DNA of 64,000 nucleotides from Halogeometricum sp. S1BR25-6 (GTDB lineage Archaea > Halobacteriota > Halobacteria > Halobacteriales > Haloferacaceae). The stretch's first letter is position 1, and each line of letters starts with the position of its first letter. This document shows, piece by piece, positions 27,987 through 36,275 of this stretch. The notes beneath the pieces were generated by a model. That model did not search any database. It was not told the origin of the DNA and saw nothing but the letters and a program-made list of their open reading frames with translations. Made by a program: the position numbers and the translations under genes. The DNA is taken from assembly GCF_031624495.1 (NCBI RefSeq), contig NZ_JAMQOP010000001.1, positions 1,736,001 to 1,800,000 on the forward strand, given 5' to 3'.

Positions 27987-28925
27987 ATGAACCCCTTAGA
28001 GCGGTACGCGCCGCTCGTGGACGACGAGGAGGCGTTTCTCGCGGCCTGCGACCGGCCGCTCCCCTCCGTCGTCCGCGTCAACACCATCAAGGCGACGGCG
28101 GAGCGCGCGCGGTCGGCGCTCGACGCCGAGGGCGTCGGCTACGAAGTCACCGACTGGCACCCGGGCATCCTGAAGATGGACGAGCGCGGCCCCGGCACGA
28201 CGTGGCCCTACTTCCACGGGTGGCTCCACGGGCAGGAGGAGGTGTCGGCGCTCCCCGCCCTCGCCCTCGACCCCGACCCCGGCGAAGTCGTCTGGGACGC
28301 CTGCGCCGCCCCCGGTAGCAAGACGACACAACTCGCCGACCTGATGGAGGATACGGGAATACTCGTCGGCAACGACAACAACCTCGGCCGACTGTCGGCC
28401 CTCCGGCACAACGCCGAGCGACTCGGCGTGAGCAACCTCGTCGTGACGAACCAGGACGCGCGAAACTACTCGTTGAAACCGTTCGGCGAAGGGACCGACG
28501 ACCCCGCGGCCATCGACGCCTTCGACCGAGCGCTCGTCGACGCCCCCTGCTCCTGCGAGGGGACGATTCGGAAGAACCCCGACGCCCTCGACCGGTGGTC
28601 GATGGACCACGTCCACAGCGTCGCGGGCATCCAGAAGGGCATCCTCCGCCGCGCGGTGCAGGCAACGCGACCCGGCGGCACCGTCGTCTACTCGACGTGC
28701 ACGTTCGCACCCGAGGAGAACGAGGCGGTGCTGGACCACGCTATCGAGGAGGAGGACTGCGAACTCGTCGAGTGGGACGCCCCCGAGAACTTCGAGACGG
28801 CCCCCGGCGTCACCGAGTGGGAGGACGAGGAGTACGATTCTTCGATCGAACGCGCCCACCGCGTCTACCCGCACCACAACGACACGGGTGGGTTCTTCTG
28901 CGCGAAACTGGAGGTGACCGCATGA
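27987..28925 (+). CDS. RsmB/NOP2/NSUN family RNA cytosine-C5 methyltransferase
   Basis: SAM-dependent m5C methyltransferase of 312 residues acting on tRNA or rRNA. It shows the SAM-binding motif WDACAAPGSKTTQLA (about 98-112), the motif IV cysteine in VDAPCSCEGT (about 188) and the catalytic motif VI STCTFAPEENEAV (about 233). The C-terminus ends right after motif-rich catalytic domain (FFCAKLEV), without the PUA-like domain often fused to archaeal or bacterial relatives. That domain appears to be encoded by the next gene, which overlaps it by 4 nt (ATGA). The exact RNA target is unknown. Confidence 0.9.
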   Translation: MNPLERYAPLVDDEEAFLAACDRPLPSVVRVNTIKATAERARSALDAEGVGYEVTDWHPGILKMDERGPGTTWPYFHGWLHGQEEVSALPALALDPDPGEVVWDACAAPGSKTTQLADLMEDTGILVGNDNNLGRLSALRHNAERLGVSNLVVTNQDARNYSLKPFGEGTDDPAAIDAFDRALVDAPCSCEGTIRKNPDALDRWSMDHVHSVAGIQKGILRRAVQATRPGGTVVYSTCTFAPEENEAVLDHAIEEEDCELVEWDAPENFETAPGVTEWEDEEYDSSIERAHRVYPHHNDTGGFFCAKLEVTA

Positions 28926-29467
28926 GCGGCGACGGGAGCGGAGCGGACGGGGCGAACGGAGAGGAGAACGACGGCCAGCGGTTCGACCGCCTGCCGGAGA
29001 CGGCCGACGAACGGGTCGTCGCCGGCCGTCCCACGCGGGAGGAAGTCGTCGACTGGTGGGAGGAGCGGTACGGTCTCGCGCCGGAGACGTGGGACGGCCA
29101 CACGTTCTGGGAGAAGGGCAAAGGAAAGATATGGGCGTTCGCGGGCGACCTCGTGAGTCCGACCCCCGTGGAGGCCGTCGGGATGCGCGTCATCCGCGCC
29201 CGACAGGAACACTGGAAGCCCTCGACGGACGCCGTCCAGCGCTTCTGCGAAGAAGCGACGAAGAACGTCGTCGTCCTCGAACCCGCGGAGGCCGAGCGGT
29301 TCGTTCGCGGCGAGGACCAAGAACTCGACCGCTGGGAGGGCGACTGGGGCTACCTCGTCGCCGCCCACGAGTTCGAGGGGCGGGTCGAACCCATCGGCGT
29401 GGGGCTCTACCTGCACGGCGAACTGCGCTCGACGGTGCCGAAGGGGCGACAGGAAGATCTGTCGTAG
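28922..29467 (+). CDS. PUA-like partner of the NSUN methyltransferase
   Basis: A 181-residue protein with an acidic disordered first 35 residues, then a helix (TREEVVDWWEERYGLAPETW) and a compact C-terminal domain (about 80-178). The latter contains VGMRVIRARQEHWKPSTDAV, EGDWGYLVAAHEF and GVGLY followed by VPKGRQEDLS, resembling the RNA-binding methyltransferase-PUA domain fused to the C-terminus of RsmF-like enzymes. It overlaps the methyltransferase gene by 4 nt, so the two products are probably made together and form one functional enzyme. The domain match is from memory of the family pattern. Confidence 0.75.
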   Translation: MSGDGSGADGANGEENDGQRFDRLPETADERVVAGRPTREEVVDWWEERYGLAPETWDGHTFWEKGKGKIWAFAGDLVSPTPVEAVGMRVIRARQEHWKPSTDAVQRFCEEATKNVVVLEPAEAERFVRGEDQELDRWEGDWGYLVAAHEFEGRVEPIGVGLYLHGELRSTVPKGRQEDLS

Positions 29468-29544
29468 GCGGCCGCTCGGGATGCCGTCTCCGGGTCGACG
29501 GGGACCCCGTCGGCGACCGCGTCGCGGTCGTTCGGCCGACCCGC

Positions 29545-31134
29545 TCAGCCCTTCGACCGGAGCGTCCCCCCGCCGAGCCCCTCCCACGCCACCTCGTAGC
29601 CCAGCGCCGAGAGGACCGACCCGACGTCGGAGATGTCCCAGTCGGCCATCGTTTCCTCGGCGTCGCGGTAGGACAGTCCGGGTTCGAGTCGCTCGGCGAC
29701 GTCGTCCAGCACCGCCGGACGGACGAGCGTCCGTCCCACGCGTCGGTGTTCGGGAAACGCCACGTCTTCGAGCGCGTCCTCGCTGACGCCGCGTTCCGCG
29801 GCGAGTTCCTCCAGTGAAATCGCGTCGGCCGCCGGTCGGAGTTCGTCGGGCAACCCGGACGCGGCGGCCGCGGTCAGTTCGTCCTCGTACCGCCGGAGGG
29901 CGTCGCGGACGTCCTTCAGACGAACCGACCCGGAGTACGGAATCGCCCGATGGTCCCGGGCCTCGATATCCTCGCTCACCCCGAGGCTCTCGTCGACGGC
30001 GACGAGCATCTCCACGTCGCCGACGGATTCGAGCTGTTCGAGCTTCTTCTCGACGTACTCGGGGGTCCAAAAGCCCATTATCTCGAAGAACACGCGGAAC
30101 TCACCGAACTTGTAGTCGAACGCGAAGTCGGGAATCATCACGCTCGCGCCGACGGCCAGCGGTTCGGGTTCGCGGACCAGGTCCCAGTCGAGGTCGACGG
30201 AGCCGAAACGGGCCGCGAAGTCGGCCTCGACGCCGCTGTCGAAGCGCATCTCTGCGACCGACTCGGGGCCGAGGACGTCGATGGGGTCGTCGTCCGAGAG
30301 CGTCATCGTACGCTCGGTCCCCCGGTCGTCGATAGCGGCGGTCAGTTCCCACTCCGTCATCTTCGCGACCGTTCGGAGAAGGCGCGCGAACATCGTTCCG
30401 TACCGCCGCGTGTTGCGGAACAGCGAGTCCGGCCCGGTGACGACCACCACCCAGCCGTCGTCGTCGGTCCGCACCTCGTACATGAGGCGGAGCCGTTTGA
30501 CCGCCGTCACGAGCGTTCGGGGGTCAGAACACCGGACGCGGACCTCGGTGGCGTCGAAGAGGGCGGTCTGGGCGAGCGAGACGTTGTAGAGTCGGAGGAG
30601 GTTGTCCGGAGAGACGTCGACGCCGTCCGACCGGTCCCACTCTTCCGGGCGGTCGAACGGTCGGCCGGACCGAGCCAACAGGTCCTCCGCCGACCACCGC
30701 GCGTCGAACGCGGTCAGCACCTCGTTGACCTCGCGGTCGGCGTACAGCGACGATTCGACCGCCGCGGCGTCGCTCCCGAGTCGGTCCGCCGCGGCGTCGA
30801 GGACGGCGGTTCGCTCGTCGGGCGTCGTCGGGACGCCCGCCCGCTCGGCCGCCTCGAACGCCGCCCGTCGCGCCCGCCGGGGCGGCAGGGGAGCCGACGT
30901 CTCGAACGTCGCCTCCCGGTCGAGGAGCGCGGCGAACCCGCGGACGAGTTTGAAATCGTCGGCCTCCGCCTCCAGCGACGCGAGGGCGTCGTCGAGGCGG
31001 TGGCGGGGTTCGCCGACGTGACCCTGAAAGACGCCGATGACGCGGGCGGCCAGCGGGCGCGACTCCCGGCCGACGAACTGCGGGCGGTAGCCGCCGCCCG
31101 CGCGGGAGACGCGCAGGAGGTCCTTGGTCAGCAC
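29545..31134 (-). CDS. Bax1-like nuclease (DUF790)
   Basis: DUF790 family protein of 529 residues, homologous to archaeal Bax1, the structure-specific endonuclease that binds helicase XPB and is thought to act in nucleotide excision repair. The N-terminus (MLTKDLLRVSRAGGGYRPQF) is the conserved DUF790 start. The PD-(D/E)XK-like nuclease core includes MIPDFAFDYKFGEFRVFFEI and MGFWTPEYVEKKLEQL (about 355-390). The start codon is GTG 31134. XPB lies upstream on the same strand at 32115-33515, but the two are separated by 980 nt holding two plus-strand genes. Confidence 0.88.
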   Translation of the reverse strand: MLTKDLLRVSRAGGGYRPQFVGRESRPLAARVIGVFQGHVGEPRHRLDDALASLEAEADDFKLVRGFAALLDREATFETSAPLPPRRARRAAFEAAERAGVPTTPDERTAVLDAAADRLGSDAAAVESSLYADREVNEVLTAFDARWSAEDLLARSGRPFDRPEEWDRSDGVDVSPDNLLRLYNVSLAQTALFDATEVRVRCSDPRTLVTAVKRLRLMYEVRTDDDGWVVVVTGPDSLFRNTRRYGTMFARLLRTVAKMTEWELTAAIDDRGTERTMTLSDDDPIDVLGPESVAEMRFDSGVEADFAARFGSVDLDWDLVREPEPLAVGASVMIPDFAFDYKFGEFRVFFEIMGFWTPEYVEKKLEQLESVGDVEMLVAVDESLGVSEDIEARDHRAIPYSGSVRLKDVRDALRRYEDELTAAAASGLPDELRPAADAISLEELAAERGVSEDALEDVAFPEHRRVGRTLVRPAVLDDVAERLEPGLSYRDAEETMADWDISDVGSVLSALGYEVAWEGLGGGTLRSKG

Positions 31135-31241
31135 GGGGAGCAGTTCGCGGCGGACCGCCTAAAGTCGCGCGCCGCGCGGCGCGTGCCCGATACGGGGTCC
31201 CAATCACTGCTTTTCCGAATAATATCATTCATAAACATCCG

Positions 31242-31250
31242 TAAAATATT
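31242..31250 (+). promoter_or_regulatory. AT-rich promoter of the frameshifted membrane protein gene
   Basis: TAAAATATT lies 29-37 nt upstream of the ATG at 31279. It is inside an unusually AT-rich segment (about 31210-31262) that contrasts with the GC-rich surroundings. Confidence 0.45.
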
Positions 31251-31278
31251 ATGATGTCAATACACAACGACAACACGC

Positions 31279-31621
31279 ATGTCCGGCGCACCCACCGACG
31301 ACCGGACGAGAGAGGAGGAACGGGTCGCGAACGAATCGGACGACGCGGCGCCGGCCGACGCCGCCGGCGAGGCGCGGACGGCCGGCGGGACGACGGTGCG
31401 GGACGGAACCACCGACCCCGAATCGGACGGCGAGGGCGCGGACCGGACGGACGGCCGCGACGGCGACCACACCGGCCTGCTGTGGTTCTCCGCGGCCGGA
31501 GCGGTCGCGCTGGGACTGCTCTGGGTCGTCGACGACGACGCTGGCGCTGGCCGTCGTCGCCGCCGTCGGCGCGGTGCTGTTCTGGTACGGCGGCGAGTCG
31601 AGCGGGTCGACCGCGGCCTGA
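31279..31621 (+). pseudogene. Small two-helix membrane protein with apparent frameshift
   Basis: The reading frame from ATG 31279 gives an acidic N-terminus and one helix (LLWFSAAGAVALGLLWVV), then turns into an arginine-rich tail that is foreign to halophile proteins and runs to 31668. Shifting frame near 31540-31552, in a GTC/GAC tract, yields a second helix (LALAVVAAVGAVLFWYGG) and a natural end at the TGA 31619-31621. The intact protein would therefore be about 114 residues with a two-helix hairpin. It could be a true mutation, a sequencing error in the repeat or programmed slippage. Function is unknown. Confidence 0.6.
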
Positions 31622-31690
31622 CGCCCGACGCGACTACCGCTCCGCGCCTCGGTCGGAAAGACTATTGAGAGCGTCCGTCGACGGGCGTGT

Positions 31691-32101
31691 ATGGAACCGC
31701 CGCGGGCGTCGACGCGAAGAAGCCTCCTCGGAGCGCTCCTCGTCGGTCTCTCGTCGGGGTGTCTCGGCTCCCCGCCGAGCGCGACGGGTCCGCGCCGACC
31801 GCCCGCGCCGCCGGAGGGACAGCCGCGCGACACGCCCGCCCAACCGGACCTGTACGTGTCGACGTTCGACTACGAGGCGACCGACGGCGGGAACCTCCGC
31901 GTGTTCGGCGAGGTGGGCAACCGCGGCGGCGTCGAACGCGTCGCCACGGTTCGCGTGCGCGTCCGAATGAGCGACGAGACGTACACGCAGGACCGGTCGG
32001 TGACCGTCTCGGCCGGCGGCACGGCGGAGTTCTCGACGACGTTCGAGGTGAGCGCCGAGGCGTTCGAGCGCGCCGGCGGCCTCGACGTGACGCTGGTCTG
32101 A
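31691..32101 (+). CDS. Tat lipoprotein, FxLYD-like extracellular domain
   Basis: Exported lipoprotein of 136 residues. The signal contains STRRSLLGALLVGLSSGCLG, with a twin-arginine pair and the lipobox cysteine at residue 24. After a Pro-rich linker, residues about 52-136 form a beta-sandwich-like domain with a GNLRVFGEVGNRGGVERV segment, similar to FxLYD / CARDB-type domains found on haloarchaeal surfaces. A TATA-like GACTATTGAG lies about 30 nt upstream. It sits with the preceding membrane gene between Bax1 and XPB, on the opposite strand, and may have been inserted with it. Confidence 0.75.
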   Translation: MEPPRASTRRSLLGALLVGLSSGCLGSPPSATGPRRPPAPPEGQPRDTPAQPDLYVSTFDYEATDGGNLRVFGEVGNRGGVERVATVRVRVRMSDETYTQDRSVTVSAGGTAEFSTTFEVSAEAFERAGGLDVTLV

Positions 32102-32114
32102 GGGCGAATCGCTC

Positions 32115-33515
32115 CTACCGGCGGCGCGCCGCGACCCGTTCTTCGGCCGTCTCGGCGCTGACGAGTTCGTACAGTATCGCGGTCCCGACGTCCGAGCGGG
32201 GCTCCGAGGAGGGACCGTCCGCGTCGTCCGCGGTTCCGCCGCCGGATTTCGGCCGGAGGACGCGGCCGAGTCGCTGCGTGAACTCCCGTTCGGAGCCGCT
32301 ACCCGCGAGGAGGACGGCGACGTTCGCGTCGGGCACGTCGACGCCCTCGTCGAGGACGTTCGCGGCGACGATTCGCGAATACGTGCCGTCGCGGAAGCGT
32401 TCGAGCAGTTCGCGCCGTTCTTTCGTCCCGGTCTCGCTGGTTATCGCCGGGAGGAGGTAGCGCTCGGAGAGCCGATAGACGAGGTCGGTGTGCGCCGTGA
32501 AGACGATGACCCGGTCGTCGCGGTGTCTCTCGAGGAGGCGGCCCAGTCGCTCGACCTTCGCGTCGGCGTTCATCATGATGCGCCGGGCGCGCTGTTTGGC
32601 GAGGAGCGCCTCTCTGGCCTTCGGGTCCGACCCCGAGCGCAGTACGAGTTTCTGGTAGTCGGACCCCGAATCGAGCGAGAGGTTCGAACGCTTGAGGTAG
32701 TCGACGAACGTCCCCTGCGCCTCCTCGTAGCGTTCGCGCTCCTCGGGCGAGAGGTCGACTTCGACCCGCCGCACCTCGTAGTCGGCGAGGTGTTCGCCCG
32801 CCAGGTCGTCGACCGAACGGTCGTACACCTTCGGTCCGACGAGGTCCGCGATGACGTCGTGGGCGCCGTCCGGGCGCTCGAACGTCGCGGTGAGGCCGAG
32901 GCGGGCCGGCGCCGCGAGCAGTCGGGCGACGTCGCGATACCCCGCGCCGCCGAGGTGGTGCACCTCGTCGAAGACGACGAGGCCGAAATCGCCGCCGATC
33001 TCTTCCGCGCGGAGGTACGCCGAGTCGTAGGTGGAGACGGTGATATCCTCTTTCACCTGCTCGCCGCCGCCGAACTGCCCGACTGGAATCTCGAACTCCG
33101 TCTCCAGTTCGCGTCGCCACTGGGTGAGCAGGTCGACCGTCGGCACGACGACGAGCGTCGGAACGCCGAGTTCGGCCATCGCGGCGACGGCGACGACGGT
33201 CTTTCCCGCCCCCGTGGGCAGTTCGAGCACCCCCCGGTTCCCGTTCTCGCGCCACGCGTTGAGGGCCGCCCGCTGGTAGTCACGTAAGTCGTAGGCGTGT
33301 GAGAGGTCCAGACGGGTCTCCGGGAGGACACGGTCCTCGTAGTCGAGGCCCCGTTCGTCCAGCGCCGCGCGTACCTCGGCGTAGCGATGGGCGGACGCGC
33401 GGGCGACGACTCCGCGGTCGTCCCACCGGACGCCGGGCAGGTCGGCCGCCGCGACGGCCGACTCGGAGAGGCCGCCGACGCGAACCGTCCCGTCCTCGAA
33501 CGTCAGCGTGAGCAC
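32115..33515 (-). CDS. XPB-like SF2 DNA helicase
   Basis: Helicase of 466 residues of the archaeal XPB family (DNA repair/transcription bubble opening). It has the N-terminal damage-recognition domain (about 1-75), Walker A in LELPTGAGKTVVAVAAM (about 98-114), Walker B DEVHH (about 186) with GLTATFERPDG, the RED-like and thumb region and motif VI in FTQRLGRVLRP (about 415). The start is GTG 33515. Archaeal XPB partners with Bax1, encoded downstream at 29545-31134. It is divergent from the phosphate permease gene with 101 nt between. Its 3' end lies 13 nt from the convergent lipoprotein stop. Confidence 0.93.
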   Translation of the reverse strand: MLTLTFEDGTVRVGGLSESAVAAADLPGVRWDDRGVVARASAHRYAEVRAALDERGLDYEDRVLPETRLDLSHAYDLRDYQRAALNAWRENGNRGVLELPTGAGKTVVAVAAMAELGVPTLVVVPTVDLLTQWRRELETEFEIPVGQFGGGEQVKEDITVSTYDSAYLRAEEIGGDFGLVVFDEVHHLGGAGYRDVARLLAAPARLGLTATFERPDGAHDVIADLVGPKVYDRSVDDLAGEHLADYEVRRVEVDLSPEERERYEEAQGTFVDYLKRSNLSLDSGSDYQKLVLRSGSDPKAREALLAKQRARRIMMNADAKVERLGRLLERHRDDRVIVFTAHTDLVYRLSERYLLPAITSETGTKERRELLERFRDGTYSRIVAANVLDEGVDVPDANVAVLLAGSGSEREFTQRLGRVLRPKSGGGTADDADGPSSEPRSDVGTAILYELVSAETAEERVAARRR

Positions 33516-33628
33516 GCGCGGAGATGGGTCGTCATCGGGTATAAATCGACGGACCCGACGGCGCGACCGGACTCGGAGTCGTTCCCCGGATTATAACTGG
33601 GGGCGGGCGGCATCGAGTGACGTACTAC

Positions 33629-34873
33629 ATGGTCTCGCCGCTCACAGTCGCCGGTATCCTCGTCGCGGTGTTCGTCGGGTTCAACATCGGCGGGTCCTCG
33701 ACCGGCGTCGCGTTCGGTCCGGCGGTCGGGTCGCGCTTGGTTCGGAAGGTGACCGCGGCGGCCCTGTTCGTCGGGTTCGCGCTGCTCGGGGCGTGGACGG
33801 TCGGTCGGAACGTCATCGCGACCATGAGCAGCAGCATCATCCCGGCGGCGCAGTTCACGCCGATTGCGAGCGTCGTCGTCCTGTTCTTCACGGGCGCGTC
33901 GCTGCTCGTCTCGAACCTCTACGGCGTTCCGGCCTCGACGTCGATGACGGCCGTCGGCGCCATCGTCGGGTTGGGACTGGCCTCGGAGACGCTGAATCAG
34001 GCGCTGATGTTCGTCATCGTCTCGGCGTGGATCGTCGCGCCGCTGTTGAGTTTCGGCGTCGGACTCGTCGTCGGGCGGTACGTCTACCCCTACCTCGACC
34101 GCTACGTCGCGTTCACGAAGTTCGACCTCCACCTCGTCCAGTTCGACCGCTCGGGGGCGGTTCCCCGTCCGCACCTGAACTCGCGGGCATCGGCGAGAGA
34201 CGTCGTCGGGTCGCTCTCGGTGGTCGTCATCGCCTGCTACATGGCGTTCTCGGCGGGGGCGTCCAACGCGGCGAACGCCGTGGCGCCGCTCGTGGGCCCG
34301 GGCGGTTCGTTCACCGTCGACCAAGGCGTCCTGCTCGCCGTGTTCGCCTTCGGACTGGGGAGTTTCACCATCGCGCGCCGAACGCTCGAAACGGTGGGAG
34401 ACGACATCACGGAGCTTCCGATTCTGGCGTCGCTCATCGTCTCCGTCGTCGGCGGCACTGTCATCACCGTGCTGTCGTACCTCGGCATCCCCGCGAGTCT
34501 CGCCGTGAGCACCACCTCCACCATCATCGGTCTCGGGTGGGGTCGAGCGAGTCGGGCGGCGACGCTGGCGGAGTTGGCGACGCCGACGCCCGAACGCCCC
34601 GAGGTGGACGTCTCGACGGGGGCGCTTCTCACCTCGCGCGCCGAGGAAGTCCCGACCGGACCGACCATCGGCGACGTCGCGCGTCACGAGGAACCGCCGG
34701 AGAAGCCCGACGAGATTCCCGCGGTGCCCGACGTCGGCGAGGAGGGACCGGCGGACCTCGACGAACGGAGCCTGTTCGACGCGGGGGCGGCCAAGCGCAT
34801 CGCGACGATGTGGGTGCTGACGCCGGCGCTGGCAGTCGTCACTTCGTACCCCGTCTTCGAGTTACTGCTGTGA
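33629..34873 (+). CDS. Inorganic phosphate transporter, PiT family
   Basis: Low-affinity cation-coupled phosphate permease (414 residues, about 10 helices) with the duplicated PiT signature: GFNIGGSSTGVAFGPAVGSR in the first half and AFSAGASNAANAVAPLVG in the second. GVPASTSMTAVGAIVG and GIPASLAVSTTSTIIG are the other paired motifs. An acidic hydrophilic insert (about 330-385) precedes the last helix. ATG 33629 is listed, but a GTG at 33617 in frame (four extra residues) is an equal candidate. It is divergent from XPB. Confidence 0.9.
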   Translation: MVSPLTVAGILVAVFVGFNIGGSSTGVAFGPAVGSRLVRKVTAAALFVGFALLGAWTVGRNVIATMSSSIIPAAQFTPIASVVVLFFTGASLLVSNLYGVPASTSMTAVGAIVGLGLASETLNQALMFVIVSAWIVAPLLSFGVGLVVGRYVYPYLDRYVAFTKFDLHLVQFDRSGAVPRPHLNSRASARDVVGSLSVVVIACYMAFSAGASNAANAVAPLVGPGGSFTVDQGVLLAVFAFGLGSFTIARRTLETVGDDITELPILASLIVSVVGGTVITVLSYLGIPASLAVSTTSTIIGLGWGRASRAATLAELATPTPERPEVDVSTGALLTSRAEEVPTGPTIGDVARHEEPPEKPDEIPAVPDVGEEGPADLDERSLFDAGAAKRIATMWVLTPALAVVTSYPVFELLL

Positions 34874-34951
34874 GCGCGCCGCGGGCCGGGGACCGAGAGG
34901 AGAGCGACGCTCGGACGGGGCGTTTTTCACCTCGCGGACGGACCGTCGGAT

Positions 34952-35104
34952 ATGAGCGACGAACTCGAAGCAGCGGTGGAGACGTTCCTCGACGACGTGG
35001 ACACGGCGTACGGCGAGTACGAACAGGGCTACGCGGACGCGGACGCGACGCTCTCGCTCGTGATGAGTCACATCGAAGACCTGCGCGACGAGTACGAGGG
35101 CTGA
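34952..35104 (+). CDS. 50-residue acidic helical protein
   Basis: The 51-codon frame encodes a very acidic, probably all-helical peptide: MSDELEAAVETFLDDVDTAY at the start and IEDLRDEYEG at the end. It has no cysteines, signal or membrane segment. Composition is strongly halophile-like and the frame is intact. It ends 4 nt before the stop codon of the convergent TauE gene. Its function is unknown; it may be a small regulatory or adaptor protein. Confidence 0.6.
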   Translation: MSDELEAAVETFLDDVDTAYGEYEQGYADADATLSLVMSHIEDLRDEYEG

Positions 35105-35108
35105 GGAG

Positions 35109-36032
35109 TCAGAAGAACAGCGCCGGCACCGTCTTCCGGAAGATGTTGAGCGAGATGACGAACAGCAGGCCGACAACGAACCGGTTGAACCACGTCTCGT
35201 TCACCTCGACTCGCCGGAGGTACGTCCCCGCGAGGAGGCCGACGAGCGTCACGACGGCGATGACGCACCCCAGCCAGAGCCGGTAGGTCGTCATCAAGTC
35301 CGTGAAGAGCGCCATCTGGACGATGCGGACGGTGAAGATGAGTCCGAGCACCATCGACAGACCGCCGATGTAGCGCTCGGCGTCGCGTTCGAAGGTGTGG
35401 AAGTAGGCGGGCAGGAGCGGTCCGAGGTTCGAGACAGCCAGGAGGAAGCCTTCGAGGAAGCCCGCGGTCGAGAGCGCGACGGGGTGGTGGGCCTCCTCGA
35501 CGGTGACGAACCCCTGTAGCACCTGAAACAGGACGTACCCGAAGATGACGAGGCCGATGAGGAACGGAACGATGGGGCCGGTGCTGTACGCCGCGAGGAA
35601 GGAGACGCCGAGGACGGCGCCGATTCCGGCCAAGAGCATCAGAAGCCACTCCTCGCGGACGAAGTCGAGGCCGGTGTCCGTCTCGCCTATCTGGAACATG
35701 TTTATCATCCACGGCGGGATGGCGAGGACGACGACGGCCAGCGTCGGGTCGATGACGGTTGCGAAGACGGGCGTGGCGACGAGGGCGTAACCGAAGCCCA
35801 GCATGCCCTTTATCGCCCCCGCGAGAATCGCCACGGCGACGAAGACGGCGAGCGTCGTCGCCCCCACGTCGGCCCGAATCCCGGCGGTAACGTTCTCCGC
35901 GCCCGGGAAGAGGACGACGGCGCCGACGAGAACCGCGAACGCCGCCGCGGTCATCGTCACCTCGCGGTACCGGAACGCGCGGAGGTGTTCGAGGAACTGT
36001 GCGGGGTCGACGCGCGCGTTATCTGTGGCCAC
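35109..36032 (-). CDS. TauE/SafE-family anion exporter
   Basis: Membrane protein of 307 residues with about eight helices, of the TauE/SafE (sulfite/sulfonate exporter, COG0730) family. The characteristic half-repeats are AGAIKGMLGFGYALVATPVF (about 71-90) and STAGFLEGFLLAVSNLGPLL (about 185-204). The substrate could be sulfite, sulfoacetate or another organosulfur anion, and nothing nearby decides. GTG 36032 is the start; the first 30 residues are cytoplasmic and charged. It is divergent from an aminotransferase gene with 243 nt between, where only promoters are expected. Confidence 0.85.
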   Translation of the reverse strand: MATDNARVDPAQFLEHLRAFRYREVTMTAAAFAVLVGAVVLFPGAENVTAGIRADVGATTLAVFVAVAILAGAIKGMLGFGYALVATPVFATVIDPTLAVVVLAIPPWMINMFQIGETDTGLDFVREEWLLMLLAGIGAVLGVSFLAAYSTGPIVPFLIGLVIFGYVLFQVLQGFVTVEEAHHPVALSTAGFLEGFLLAVSNLGPLLPAYFHTFERDAERYIGGLSMVLGLIFTVRIVQMALFTDLMTTYRLWLGCVIAVVTLVGLLAGTYLRRVEVNETWFNRFVVGLLFVISLNIFRKTVPALFF

Positions 36033-36275
36033 GTGTTGACTCTCCGGGCGCGGGTACGGGACGGACGGCCTTTCGGTGCGCGGCGGCGGCGACGGTTGTG
36101 CCGAAGCCGCGTCACCTCCGTCGGAGCGATTTCGACGTCTTACGGCCGTTTCGGGGCCGAGAGCGGCGAAAACGGCTCGTTTTCGGCGTCACACGTACCA
36201 GAAAATGTTGCTTGTACACCGCGAACGCGGCCGTGTGAGGGAAGAACTATCCCGGCGGCGGACGCCGGATAGCGT

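Noticed and set aside
34952-35104. Small frame considered as antisense noise to the TauE gene
   Set aside because: It does not overlap tauE; it ends 4 nt before it and is strongly acidic, so it was kept as a gene instead.
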